Notes under the pieces: model-generated
The model's database searches: none
The model's input: the letters and a program-made list of their open reading frames with translations, nothing else
What the model was told of the DNA's origin: nothing
Shown: piece after piece, positions 15,754 through 24,443 of the stretch
How the letters are laid out: each line of letters begins with the position of its first letter
Numbering within the stretch: position 1 is the first letter of the stretch
Program-made: the position numbers and the translations under genes
Origin: an uncultured Porphyromonadaceae bacterium
Lineage (GTDB): Bacteria > Bacteroidota > Bacteroidia > Bacteroidales > Barnesiellaceae
NCBI GenBank assembly: GCA_900538555.1
Contig: UPYI01000014.1
Coordinates: 1 to 64,000 of the forward strand
DNA length: 64,000 nucleotides
Reading direction: 5' to 3'

Positions 15754-17439
15754 ATGGCAGACGATAAGAAAGTCATATTTTCCATGGTGGGAGTAAGCAA
15801 AGTGTTCCCGCCACATAAGCAAGTATTGAAAGATATTTATTTGTCGTTCTTTTACGGAGCGAAAATCGGAATCATCGGTTTGAATGGTTCGGGTAAATCT
15901 ACCTTGCTGAAAATTATCGCCGGTATAGAAAAATCGTATCAGGGCGAAGTCGTATTTTCGCCGGGCTATTCGGTTGGCTATTTGGAACAGGAGCCGAAAC
16001 TCGATCCTGAAAAGACAGTGAAAGAGGTGGTAAAAGAGGGCGTGCAACCGATTCTGGATCTTTTGGCGGAATATGAAAAGGTGAACGAATCGTTCGGTGA
16101 TCCCGATGTGTTGGAAGATCCCGACAAGATGGATGCGTTGATTGCGCGTCAGGCGGAGTTGCAGGACAAGATCGATGCTTCGGATGCTTGGAATATCGAC
16201 AATAAGCTGGAACGTGCAATGGATGCGTTGCGTTGTCCGCCCGAAGACCAGCAGATAAAATATCTTTCCGGAGGTGAACGCCGCCGGGTGGCTTTGTGCC
16301 GTCTGCTTTTGCAACAGCCCGACATCCTGTTGCTCGACGAACCTACCAACCACTTGGATGCCGAGTCGATCGACTGGCTGGAACAACATTTGCAACAGTA
16401 TGCCGGAACGGTGATTGCCATTACGCACGACCGTTATTTCCTCGACCATGTTGCCGGATGGATCCTCGAACTCGACCGCGGAGAAGGTATCCCCTGGCAA
16501 GGCAACTATACTTCATGGCTGGAACAGAAGACCAAGCGCATGGAGATGGAGGAGAAGCAGGCAAGCAAACGCCGGAAGACATTGGAACGCGAGCTGGAAT
16601 GGGTGCGTATGGCTCCGAAAGCCCGTCAGTCGAAGGGCAAAGCCCGTCTGAATTCGTATGACCGTTTGTTGAATGAAGATCAGAAAGAACGGGAAGAAAA
16701 ACTGGAAATCTTTATCCCGAATGGTCCGCGTCTGGGTAACAAGGTGATCGAAGCGCACGGCGTGGCGAAAGCATACGGCGATAAACTGTTGTTCGACAAT
16801 CTCGAATTCGTGTTGCCGCCGAACGGTATCGTCGGTATCATCGGTCCTAACGGTGCTGGAAAGACGACTCTTTTCCGCCTGATCATGGGATTGGAGAAGA
16901 GCGACAAGGGCAGTTTCGAAGTGGGTGAGACTGTGAAGATTGCGTATGTAGACCAGACGCACAAGGATATAGATCCGGCAAAGAGCGTGTATCAAGTCAT
17001 ATCGGGCGGTCAGGAAACATTCCGCATGGGAGGTCGCGATCTGAATGCCCGGGCTTATCTGTCGCGCTTCAACTTTACCGGTGCGGATCAGGAGAAATTG
17101 ATCGGCGTGCTTTCGGGTGGTGAGCGTAACCGCCTGCATTTGGCTATGGCATTGAAAGAAGAGGGTAATGTGCTGTTGCTCGACGAACCTACCAACGACA
17201 TCGACGTGAATACTTTGCGTGCGTTGGAAGAGGGTTTGGAGAACTTTGCCGGTTGTGCCGTCGTCGTATCGCACGACCGTTGGTTCCTCGATCGCATCTG
17301 TACGCATATCCTTGCATTCGAAGGCGATTCGCAGGTATTCTTCTTCGAGGGGTCGTATTCGGAATATGAAGAAAACAAGCGGAAACGTATGGGCGATGTG
17401 GAACCGCACCGCGTACGTTATCGCAAATTGATCGAATAA
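15754..17439 (+). CDS. ettA: Energy-dependent translational throttle protein, ABC-F
   Basis: A soluble ABC-F ATPase that binds the ribosomal E site and couples translation to ATP level. 561 residues, two ABC domains: Walker A GLNGSGKST (about 46-54) and GPNGAGKTT, signatures LSGGERRRVALCRLL and LSGGERNRLHLAMAL, Walker B LLLDEPTNHLD and LLLDEPTND. The linker (about 240-320) is long, charged and helical, and an arm region in domain 1 (VLEDPDKMDALIAR) fits EttA rather than Uup. A single gene with a family 2 repeat directly before its start and a 19 bp hairpin after it. Confidence 0.93.
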   Translation: MADDKKVIFSMVGVSKVFPPHKQVLKDIYLSFFYGAKIGIIGLNGSGKSTLLKIIAGIEKSYQGEVVFSPGYSVGYLEQEPKLDPEKTVKEVVKEGVQPILDLLAEYEKVNESFGDPDVLEDPDKMDALIARQAELQDKIDASDAWNIDNKLERAMDALRCPPEDQQIKYLSGGERRRVALCRLLLQQPDILLLDEPTNHLDAESIDWLEQHLQQYAGTVIAITHDRYFLDHVAGWILELDRGEGIPWQGNYTSWLEQKTKRMEMEEKQASKRRKTLERELEWVRMAPKARQSKGKARLNSYDRLLNEDQKEREEKLEIFIPNGPRLGNKVIEAHGVAKAYGDKLLFDNLEFVLPPNGIVGIIGPNGAGKTTLFRLIMGLEKSDKGSFEVGETVKIAYVDQTHKDIDPAKSVYQVISGGQETFRMGGRDLNARAYLSRFNFTGADQEKLIGVLSGGERNRLHLAMALKEEGNVLLLDEPTNDIDVNTLRALEEGLENFAGCAVVVSHDRWFLDRICTHILAFEGDSQVFFFEGSYSEYEENKRKRMGDVEPHRVRYRKLIE

Positions 17440-17493
17440 TCGGGGTGGTGTACTGACCTTCCAGGCAAACACAGCCCTCGCCACAGATTTTTT

Positions 17494-17539
17494 GAAGTGC
17501 CCCCCAAAAGTTGGATGTCAAACTTTTGGGGGGCACTTC
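17494..17539. terminator. Long perfect hairpin after ettA
   Basis: A 19 bp perfect stem (17494-17512 with 17521-17539) around an 8-base loop, with a C6/G6 core in GTGCCCCCCAAAAG. There is no T-run on the plus strand; the TTTTTT just before it would serve the minus strand. Confidence 0.65.
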
Positions 17540-17686
17540 GCTTGTAGCGGGGGACAGTTTCGTTAAAGGCATCCGGATTCAACCCCATCGTTTTTTGTAA
17601 GTGTTAAATAATTGTTAATTTATGGATCCGTGCAACCGTCTGTCTGCCTGTTTCCGTCTAATGAACAGATCGTCTGAAAAAAACAA

Positions 17687-17830
17687 ACGTTTTCGATAAG
17701 CCGAGAGCAGAGCCGAACGGGTTCGGGCTATGCCGAGGCGAGAAAAGGTGCATTAGGATGAACGTTTTCGATAAGCCGAGAGCAGAGCCGAACAGAGTTC
17801 GGGCTATGCCGAGGCGGGAAAAGAAGTAAG
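17687..17830 (+). repeat. Family 2 tandem repeat, two units, before the sigma operon
   Basis: Units at 17687 and 17762 (75-base period) with arms CCGAAC-GG-GTTCGG and CCGAAC-AGA-GTTCGG. Ends about 20 bases before the ATG at 17852. The stretch between the ettA hairpin and this repeat (17540-17686) shows no gene and no exact TAnnTTTG box. Confidence 0.85.
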
Positions 17831-17851
17831 AAATTTTTAAAATATAGGAAT

Positions 17852-18469
17852 ATGAAAAGAGTAATGTTTATTTTGTTTGTTGCTGCTTGTGCAGCGATCG
17901 GTTATGCCCCCGCTTCTTGTGCGGCAGAAGTTACAGATGTGTCGGAACAGGATACGACTTTGGTCTTGACGGAGTCTTTGGCGAAACAAAAGATGGAGTT
18001 GGATTTAGCCAAAGTGAATGCCAAATCGGCTGAGAACCTTGCCGAGATAGAACGGAGAATGAAGGCGGACAGGAATGACCATTTGACAGAGTATCTGGCT
18101 GTCTCGTCTCCGTTCCTGTGCATCGCCGTGGTTGTGTTTTGCGTGTTCTATTTCGGTTATAAACGTAAGAGAGCTCACTACGAGTTGCTGTCGAAAATGG
18201 TGGAGTGTCATGCCGACCCGAAAGAGGTGGAGCGATATATGGAACTGACACCGGAAAAGGAACGGAAGAGCGGTTTCCAAAGTGCTTTGACATTGATCTT
18301 TATCGGTGTGGCGATCTTTCTGATCGGATTATTGCTCGACAATACCCGTATATGTGCCGCCATATCGTTGATTCCGTTTTTGATCGGAGTGAGCCGGTTG
18401 ATCGGCAGAATAATCGAACGGAGACAGAACGAACGTAAAGCCACGGCAGAAGATGAGCCGGAACGATGA
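17852..18469 (+). CDS. Membrane protein of a sigma factor operon (DUF6249-like)
   Basis: A 205-residue protein with a signal peptide (1 to about 24, ending in CAAE), a helical, charged segment (about 40-80), one membrane helix (about 90-112, FLCIAVVVFCVFYFGY), a cytosolic acidic-basic stretch, then two helices (about 150-190). It looks like the DUF6249-type membrane proteins found beside ECF sigma factors in Bacteroidetes. Its last 17 bases overlap the sigma factor gene. It may sense envelope state, which is inferred only from this linkage. Confidence 0.7.
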   Translation: MKRVMFILFVAACAAIGYAPASCAAEVTDVSEQDTTLVLTESLAKQKMELDLAKVNAKSAENLAEIERRMKADRNDHLTEYLAVSSPFLCIAVVVFCVFYFGYKRKRAHYELLSKMVECHADPKEVERYMELTPEKERKSGFQSALTLIFIGVAIFLIGLLLDNTRICAAISLIPFLIGVSRLIGRIIERRQNERKATAEDEPER

Positions 18470-19004
18470 GTTGGCATGGATAGCCCAGTGTGTATTGTTC
18501 GATGACCAAAAGGCATATTCGAAATTGGTAGCGAAGTATCAGCCCCAAGTCTACCGCTTCTTTATGGCGCAGACTTTGGGCGATGCTTCGCTGAGCGACG
18601 ATCTTTCGCAGGATACATTTATCAAGATGTACTTGAATCTGCGGTCGTTCAAGGGGCTTTCGGCTTTTTCTACCTGGCTGTTCCGCATTGCCTATAATGT
18701 CTATTACGACCATATACGTGCGGAGAAGCCGACGGCGGATTGTCCGTTGGAACAGGTCGATGCCGATATGTGGCAGCCACCGGAGAATCTGGCGGTGAAA
18801 GTGGATCTGGTAACGGCGCTGCAATGTCTGCGTGCGGAGGAGCGTACGGCGGTATCCCTGTTCTATATGGAAGATCTGCCGATCCGCAAAGTGTCTCGGA
18901 TCATGGGTGTGCCCGAAGGATCGGTGAAATCGCTGCTGTATCGGGCAAAAGAAAAATTAGCGGTATATTTAAAGAATACGGAATATGAATATGAAATCGG
19001 GTAA
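18453..19004 (+). CDS. ECF-type RNA polymerase sigma factor
   Basis: A 183-residue sigma-70 family protein. Region 2 (about 15-85): YSKLVAKYQPQVYRFF, DDLSQDTFIKMY (-10 recognition and core binding) and FSTWLFRIAYNVYYDH. Region 4 (about 115-170): LRAEERTAVSLFYMEDL, then IMGVPEGSVKSLLYRAKEKL, the helix-turn-helix for the -35 element. Regions 1 and 3 are absent, as in ECF factors. It overlaps both neighbours (17 and 20 bases), indicating translational coupling in a three-gene unit. Confidence 0.92.
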   Translation: MSRNDELAWIAQCVLFDDQKAYSKLVAKYQPQVYRFFMAQTLGDASLSDDLSQDTFIKMYLNLRSFKGLSAFSTWLFRIAYNVYYDHIRAEKPTADCPLEQVDADMWQPPENLAVKVDLVTALQCLRAEERTAVSLFYMEDLPIRKVSRIMGVPEGSVKSLLYRAKEKLAVYLKNTEYEYEIG

Positions 19005-19311
19005 AAAAGACAGTGATGCGCAGTTGAAGCGTTTCTTCGACGATCATGCGTTCCCGACGGGCGATGCCGAATGGGTTGCCCGAAAGGTAAAGAACCGCCT
19101 GCCCGAGCATCGTGGCTCGAATGTCTACGATTGGGTGGTGGGTATAGCCTTGTCGCTCTCTTCGATTCTGTTGGGCGTATTGCTTTGCTATAATGTCGAT
19201 TTGTTCCGGATCGGGAATCTATCGGTAGAGAATGCGGTACAAGCCGGATTGTTGCTGTCTATCAGTGTCCTGGTATGCGAGCAATGGATCCAGTGGGTGC
19301 GGAACTTGTAA
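18985..19311 (+). CDS. Small membrane protein, candidate anti-sigma factor
   Basis: A 108-residue protein starting inside the sigma gene. Residues 1-45 are charged and cytosolic (LKRFFDDHAFPTGDAEW, then VARKVKNRLPE), and two membrane helices follow (about 48-68 and 82-102). A short soluble N-terminus followed by helices, directly after a sigma gene, is the layout of many membrane anti-sigma factors, but no zinc or HxxxCxxC motif is visible. Function inferred from position only. Confidence 0.65.
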   Translation: MNMKSGKKDSDAQLKRFFDDHAFPTGDAEWVARKVKNRLPEHRGSNVYDWVVGIALSLSSILLGVLLCYNVDLFRIGNLSVENAVQAGLLLSISVLVCEQWIQWVRNL

Positions 19312-19382
19312 TTTTTAATTAAGCGATACCGGTCGGCGGCTATTCCGGAGAAACAACCGGATTGTCGCCGACCGGTGTGCCG

Positions 19383-20099
19383 TTATATTTTGCCGAACTG
19401 GGGCGTGTGTCTGAGCAGAAACTCGTTGAATGCCGTTTTGTACGAGTCGGATATGGGGATATATTCTTTCCCGAACACGATGCGGTTGCGGTCGATCAGT
19501 TTGATTTTGGAGGCTTGTACGATAAACGAGCGGTGCACCCGGATAAAATCGTTTTCGGGCAACATCTCTTCGAGCGATTTCAGACTGAGCAATGAAAGTA
19601 CCGGATGCGGTTCGTCTTCCAGATAGATTTTTACGTAGTCTTTCAGCCCCTCTATATAGAGGATCTTTTTTAGATGAATCTGTTTGAGCTTGTAGTCGCT
19701 TTTTACGAAGATAAAATCTTTGTCGGCATCGTTGTCGCGGGCAAACCATTCTTCCGCTTTTTGTACGGCAGATAGGAATCCCGAATAGCTGATCGGTTTC
19801 AGCAGGTAATCCAGCGCGTTTACCCGATAACTGTCTACGGCATATTGTTGGAATGCGGTGGTGAAAACGATCCGGCATCGTGCCGGTATGATCTGTGAAA
19901 ATTCAATACCGTTTATATCGGGCATCTGGATGTCCAGAAACAGCAGGTCGATAGTTCCGCTACGGAGTATTTCCATGGCTTGCAGAGCCGAGGTGAACGA
20001 TCCTGCCAATTGCAGCCCGGGCGTTTTCTCTACATAGCTGGACAGCAATTCGACCGCCAGCGGTTCGTCGTCGATAATGCAGCATTTGAGTGTTGCCAT
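19383..20099 (-). CDS. LytTR-family response regulator
   Basis: A 238-residue two-component regulator. Receiver domain 1 to about 120 with acidic pocket DD at 10-11 and phospho-acceptor D56 (LLFLDIQMPD), T-loop VFTTAF and KPIS lysine. LytTR DNA-binding domain about 135-235 (IFVKSDYKLKQIHLKKI, FIRVHRSFIV). It starts 7 bases after the histidine kinase stop. With the pump genes upstream it likely controls efflux, although a separate start for the pair is possible. Confidence 0.92.
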   Translation of the reverse strand: MATLKCCIIDDEPLAVELLSSYVEKTPGLQLAGSFTSALQAMEILRSGTIDLLFLDIQMPDINGIEFSQIIPARCRIVFTTAFQQYAVDSYRVNALDYLLKPISYSGFLSAVQKAEEWFARDNDADKDFIFVKSDYKLKQIHLKKILYIEGLKDYVKIYLEDEPHPVLSLLSLKSLEEMLPENDFIRVHRSFIVQASKIKLIDRNRIVFGKEYIPISDSYKTAFNEFLLRHTPQFGKI

Positions 20100-20106
20100 G
20101 TGATTT

Positions 20107-21177
20107 CTATTTCAGATGAATGGTTAGATCGGATATGAATGTATCGTTTCGGTGCAGCAGCGAAAGCGTATGGCTGTCCGGATAGAGCAGTTCCAACTGT
20201 CGTTTCAGGTTTTCTACTCCGATACCCGACCCGCTGACATCGTTCGTCCCTTTCGGGAAATAGCTGTTCTCGATGTGGCAGGTGATGCTCTTGCCGGTGT
20301 CTTCGCCGAACCGGATGTGGATAAACGACGGACGGTCGTGGCTGATGCCGTGTTTGAACGCATTCTCGATCAGCGAAATGAACAGCAGCGGGGCGATCTC
20401 TTTTCCTTCGCCCAGTCGTTCGGGTATTTCTACTTTTACGTCTACCTCTTTGCGTACCCTCAGCCGCATGAGCCGGATGTAGTTTTTGACAAATTCCAGA
20501 TCCTTTTCCAACGGCACCCGGTTGCCTGTGTTTTCATACAGGACGTAACGGAGCAGTTTGCTGAGTTCCATAACGGCATCCTGTGCTTGTGTCGGGCTGA
20601 TGGCGATGAGCGAATAGATGTTGTTCAGCGTATTGAACAGGAAATGCGGGTTCAGTTGGTTTTTCAGATTCTTCAATTCCGATTCCGCCTGCTTGCGTTT
20701 CAGCTCCTGCAAATCGTTTTCGGTGTGCAGCCACTTCTGTGTCATTTTTATCGCGACACATAGCCCGATCATCAGCACCAACGGGACGAAGTCGCGCATC
20801 AGAAAATGGACGAACCATTTTTGCGGCGGGCGTTGGAACCGCACAGCCGGTATGTCGTGCGGCGGGGAAGGGAATGCGAAGGTGTGTATCAGGTGTCCTG
20901 CATAGCCTACCAATATGGTCAGAGCGAGGTTGATAAGTATGAATTGCAACGTTTTCTTCCGGAACAGAAAATGATCGATCAGGTAGAGATAGTTCGTGTA
21001 GAATACGACGGCAAGGGTGACGGGGAAGATAAAAAATTTCGCGTATGAAACTTTATCCTCGAATTCGAGCCGTTCGATAAAAAAGAAAGGCAGTACGAAC
21101 AGCAGTCCCCATCCGATAATATGGATCAGGATTTCGGAGAGAATTTTGGCGTTACTTTTCGTGCGGACAGTATTCAT
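20107..21177 (-). CDS. LytS-type membrane histidine kinase
   Basis: A 356-residue sensor kinase of the His_kinase/LytS class. Four hydrophobic segments lie within residues 15-150 (for instance IIGWGLLFVLPFFFI and LILINLALTI-type stretches). The phospho-acceptor is in LNPHFLFNTLNNIYSL, and the ATPase has an N-box IENAFKHGIS and glycine box GSGIGVENLKRQL. It has no extracellular sensor domain, so it may sense via the membrane. A TATATTTG box (21190-21183) sits 6 bases before the ATG, suggesting an extra, leaderless start inside the efflux operon. Confidence 0.9.
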   Translation of the reverse strand: MNTVRTKSNAKILSEILIHIIGWGLLFVLPFFFIERLEFEDKVSYAKFFIFPVTLAVVFYTNYLYLIDHFLFRKKTLQFILINLALTILVGYAGHLIHTFAFPSPPHDIPAVRFQRPPQKWFVHFLMRDFVPLVLMIGLCVAIKMTQKWLHTENDLQELKRKQAESELKNLKNQLNPHFLFNTLNNIYSLIAISPTQAQDAVMELSKLLRYVLYENTGNRVPLEKDLEFVKNYIRLMRLRVRKEVDVKVEIPERLGEGKEIAPLLFISLIENAFKHGISHDRPSFIHIRFGEDTGKSITCHIENSYFPKGTNDVSGSGIGVENLKRQLELLYPDSHTLSLLHRNDTFISDLTIHLK

Positions 21178-21182
21178 AATCG

Positions 21183-21190
21183 CAAATATA
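21183..21190 (-). promoter_or_regulatory. Possible internal promoter -7 box for the two-component genes
   Basis: TATATTTG on the minus strand, 5 bases before the kinase ATG; the -33 region has no good TTTG at the right spacing. Confidence 0.4.
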
Positions 21191-21229
21191 GTTTTTTCTT
21201 TTTCAAATCAATGATAGCCGGGTGTTGTT

Positions 21230-22450
21230 TTATTCGTAGCGGATCGCTTCGATCGGATCGAGGCTTGCCGCTTTGCGTGCCGGATACCAGCCGAAGAATA
21301 TGCCGGTTACCGTGCAGACGATGAACGAAAGTACTACGGAATAGAATTGTACGTAGACAGGCCATTTGAACAAAGCGTTTACCATCCACGAGGTCCCGAT
21401 ACCCAAGACAACGCCTATGATGCCGCCGGTGACGCTGATCAATACCGCTTCGATGAGGAATTGCGACAGGATGTCGATGCCGCGTGCGCCGATCGACATG
21501 CGCAATCCGATCTCGCGGGTGCGCTCGGTGACCGATACGTACATGATGTTCATGATGCCGATGCCGCCGACCAATAGCGAAATACCGGCAATGCAGGCGA
21601 GCAGGATTGTCATCATGTCGGTCGTGGAGCTGAGCATCGAACTTAACTCCTCCTGCGAACGAATATCGAAATCGTCTTCGTCGGTCGCTTTCAGTTTGTG
21701 GTTCTTGCGGAGTATCGCGCTGATTTCGTCGGTGGCGGCGGAGGTCATATCTTCCGTTAGGGCGGAACAGTAAATACCTTGCAGGTAGGTGATTGCCAGA
21801 ATGCGTTTCTGCACGGTCGTGTAGGGTGCCAGCACCAGATCGTCTTGGTCCATGCCCATGCTGTTGTACCCTTTGGGAGTCAGCGTCCCGATAATCCGGA
21901 ACGGAATCTTGTTGAACCGGATCACCTTCCCGACCGGATTTTCTCCGTTCGGAAACAGATTCTCCTGCACGGTTTTCCCGATGAGGCACACTTTGGCAGA
22001 AGACTGGATGTCCTGATCGGAAAACATCTCGCCTTGTTCTACCGTGATCTTACGGATCTCTAAGTAGTCGCTGTTGATGCCGTATATCGAACTGGGATGG
22101 TTGTTTGCCCCGTTGATAAACTGCCCGCTGCTGTTTACCGACGGCGAACACGCCGATATATATTCCGCCTCTTCGGCTATCGTCTTGAAATCTTCAAGTT
22201 TGAGCGTCTGCATATCGGATGCGCTTTGCCGTACACCGCCCCGCTCCATGCGTCCGGGGTGTATCATGATCATATTCGATCCCATCTCGGAAATTTGTTC
22301 GCGGATACTGCGCTTCGAGCCTTGCCCGATAGCCAGCATGGTGATTACCGATCCTACACCGATAATGATTCCGAGCATGGTGAGGAAGCAACGCAGCTTG
22401 TTGTTGTTCAGTGCCTTTAACGATATTTTCAGCAAATTGGTCAGATTCAT
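21230..22450 (-). CDS. MacB-type ABC transporter permease
   Basis: A 406-residue inner-membrane permease. One N-terminal helix (about 20-42, FLTMLGIIIGVGSVITMLAIG), a periplasmic MacB core domain (about 45-270), then three helices (about 285-310, 335-360, 370-390) in the FtsX-like fold, with the conserved ISLLVGGIGIMNIM and TRTREIGLRMSIGAR segments. Works with the ATPase, the adaptor and TolC as a tripartite pump for drugs, peptides or siderophores. Fourth gene in the efflux operon, 10 bases after the ATPase. Confidence 0.93.
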   Translation of the reverse strand: MNLTNLLKISLKALNNNKLRCFLTMLGIIIGVGSVITMLAIGQGSKRSIREQISEMGSNMIMIHPGRMERGGVRQSASDMQTLKLEDFKTIAEEAEYISACSPSVNSSGQFINGANNHPSSIYGINSDYLEIRKITVEQGEMFSDQDIQSSAKVCLIGKTVQENLFPNGENPVGKVIRFNKIPFRIIGTLTPKGYNSMGMDQDDLVLAPYTTVQKRILAITYLQGIYCSALTEDMTSAATDEISAILRKNHKLKATDEDDFDIRSQEELSSMLSSTTDMMTILLACIAGISLLVGGIGIMNIMYVSVTERTREIGLRMSIGARGIDILSQFLIEAVLISVTGGIIGVVLGIGTSWMVNALFKWPVYVQFYSVVLSFIVCTVTGIFFGWYPARKAASLDPIEAIRYE

Positions 22451-22460
22451 GTCTTTGCGT

Positions 22461-23222
22461 TTAGTCGTTTTCTATCGGTAGATTGTTCAGCATCTCTATG
22501 GCGGAAGCCGGATGCGGGTTGGGGGTGTCGGAGATTATTTTCCCGTCGCGCAATACGATATTCCGGCTGCTGTATGCCGAAAGTTCGGGGTTGTGCGTGA
22601 CGAAGATAATGGTACGTCCTTTGGCGTACAGCTCCTGAAACAGTACCAATATCTCGAAGGAGGTGCGCGTATCCAGATTTCCGGTGGCTTCGTCGGCGAG
22701 GATAATGACCGGATCGTTTACCAAAGCCCGGGCGATGGCTACACGTTGTTGCTGTCCGCCCGACATCTGGTTCGATTTGTGATTCTTCCGGTCGTGAAGT
22801 CCTACGGCATCGAGTGCCGCAGAGGCTTTCTCGTGCCGTTGTTGTGCCGATACCGACGAATTGTACATCAGCGGTAATTCCACGTTTTCCAGTGCGGTCG
22901 TTTTCGGCAGCAGGTTGTACGACTGGAATACGAATCCGATTTTTCGGTTGCGTAACCGCGACCTTTCGTTTTTGCCCATACGGCGCACGGCGGTGCCGTC
23001 GAGGTAGTATTCTCCGGATGTGGGGGTATCGAGACAGCCCAGCATGTTGAGTAGGGTCGATTTGCCCGACCCGCTCGTTCCCATGATCGTGACGAACTCG
23101 CCGGCGTAGATGGTGAAACTGACTCCGCGCAAAGCGTGGACGGTTTCATTGCCTACGATGAAGTCGCGTCGCAGATTCTCTAACCGGATGATCTCTTTTT
23201 TAGCTTCTTGTTGCATATACAT
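22461..23222 (-). CDS. MacB-type ABC transporter ATPase
   Basis: A 253-residue ATPase of the lipoprotein/macrolide exporter group. Walker A GTSGSGKST (about 49-57), Q-loop FVFQSYNLLPKTTALEN, signature MSGGQQQRVAIARAL, Walker B VIILADEATGNLD, H-loop FVTHNPE. Here ATPase and permease are separate genes, whereas in E. coli MacB they are one. Its ATG overlaps the adaptor stop codon (TAATG), so translation is probably coupled. ATG at 23222 is followed by a second in-frame ATG two codons on. Confidence 0.93.
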   Translation of the reverse strand: MYMQQEAKKEIIRLENLRRDFIVGNETVHALRGVSFTIYAGEFVTIMGTSGSGKSTLLNMLGCLDTPTSGEYYLDGTAVRRMGKNERSRLRNRKIGFVFQSYNLLPKTTALENVELPLMYNSSVSAQQRHEKASAALDAVGLHDRKNHKSNQMSGGQQQRVAIARALVNDPVIILADEATGNLDTRTSFEILVLFQELYAKGRTIIFVTHNPELSAYSSRNIVLRDGKIISDTPNPHPASAIEMLNNLPIEND

Positions 23223-24415
23223 TATCTTTTGCCCGGAGGTTTGGGCATGAACGGACTTTCTTCTTTGTTTCCTGCCGGCAGTTCGGCTGCGGCGGCAGTC
23301 GTTTTGCGGTCGGTCGCTACGTTCTCTCCCTCGTTCAATCCGGACAGGACGACGATATTTACGCCGTTGTCCATTCCGGTAGTAATGGTGCGCGGTTCGG
23401 GTCTACCGTCGGTCATTACCCATACGGTTTTGCCCGATTCGGGTTTTTCTGCCGGGATGTCGGTCGGAAGCGGCTTTTTTTGAGGAGCTTTTCCCGAAGG
23501 GGGAGCCGGAGTGAAACGTAATGCTTTCAGCGGTATATTCAGCACGTTGCGTTCTTCTCGGGTGAATATGGTGACATTGGCGGTCAGTCCCGGTTTCAGT
23601 TTTAGATCGGGATTGGGGGCGTTGATGATAACTTCGTAGGTGACGACGTTTGAGGTGGTCGTCGGTTCGAGGCGCACTTGCGTGACCGTTCCGTCGAACA
23701 GGTCGTTCGGGTAGGCATCGACCGTAAAGGTGACCCGTTGTCCGGTTTCCACCTGACCGATGTCCGCTTCATCTACGTCGGCTACTACCTGCATTTTCCG
23801 AAGGTCGTTGGCTATGGTGAAGAGTGTCGGTGTGCTGAAACTCGATGCTACGGTTTGTCCTTCATCGACAGCCCGGGAGATAACCACGCCGTCGATCGGC
23901 GAATAGATGCGGGCATATCCCAAGTTGGTGGTAGACCGGACCATATCGGCACGGCTTTTTTCGTACGAACTTTTAGCCCGAAGGTATTCGTACGTGGCGG
24001 TCTCGAAATCGACATCGCTGATCACCTGTTTTTCGTAAAGCAGCTTCTGGCGGTTGTAGTTCTTTTCCTGATATTCGTATTCTACTTTTGCCGCTTCCAT
24101 GTTGGCAGTGCTGGATGCGAGTTCCGCTTCCAGAAGGGTGCGGTCGAGCTCGGCGATCAATTGCCCTTTCTTGACTTCGGAATTGAAATCGACATAGATG
24201 TGGTCGATGATGCCCGATACCTGCGTACCGACTTCTACTTGGATAATGGCTTCGATAGTTCCGGTTGCCGTTACCGATTCCGATACGTCGCCGCGCAGTA
24301 CCGGTACGGTGGTGATTGCGAACTCGGGCGATGAATCGCGGTGTCGTGCTATCCACCAGATGATGCCTCCCGTAACGAGGAGGGCGGCGATTGCGATGAG
24401 AATTTTCTGTTTCAT
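23222..24415 (-). CDS. MacA-like efflux adaptor
   Basis: A 397-residue periplasmic adaptor anchored by an N-terminal helix (about 4-24, ILIAIAALLVTGGIIWWIA). Order: membrane helix, barrel-sandwich half (VEVGTQVSGIIDHIYVDF), coiled-coil hairpin (about 90-165), the second lipoyl half (ARIYSPIDGVVISR) and beta barrel, then a Pro-rich segment (PPSGKAPQKKPLP) in the distal domain. It bridges the MacB permease to TolC. Second gene of the operon, 28 bases after the TolC gene. Confidence 0.92.
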   Translation of the reverse strand: MKQKILIAIAALLVTGGIIWWIARHRDSSPEFAITTVPVLRGDVSESVTATGTIEAIIQVEVGTQVSGIIDHIYVDFNSEVKKGQLIAELDRTLLEAELASSTANMEAAKVEYEYQEKNYNRQKLLYEKQVISDVDFETATYEYLRAKSSYEKSRADMVRSTTNLGYARIYSPIDGVVISRAVDEGQTVASSFSTPTLFTIANDLRKMQVVADVDEADIGQVETGQRVTFTVDAYPNDLFDGTVTQVRLEPTTTSNVVTYEVIINAPNPDLKLKPGLTANVTIFTREERNVLNIPLKALRFTPAPPSGKAPQKKPLPTDIPAEKPESGKTVWVMTDGRPEPRTITTGMDNGVNIVVLSGLNEGENVATDRKTTAAAAELPAGNKEESPFMPKPPGKR

Positions 24416-24443
24416 ATCGTGTGTTGATTTATTTGCGTTCGGG

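Noticed and set aside
17494..17539. Hairpin as an insertion sequence end
   Set aside because: The two arms are 8 bases apart with no transposase; it is a single stem-loop.
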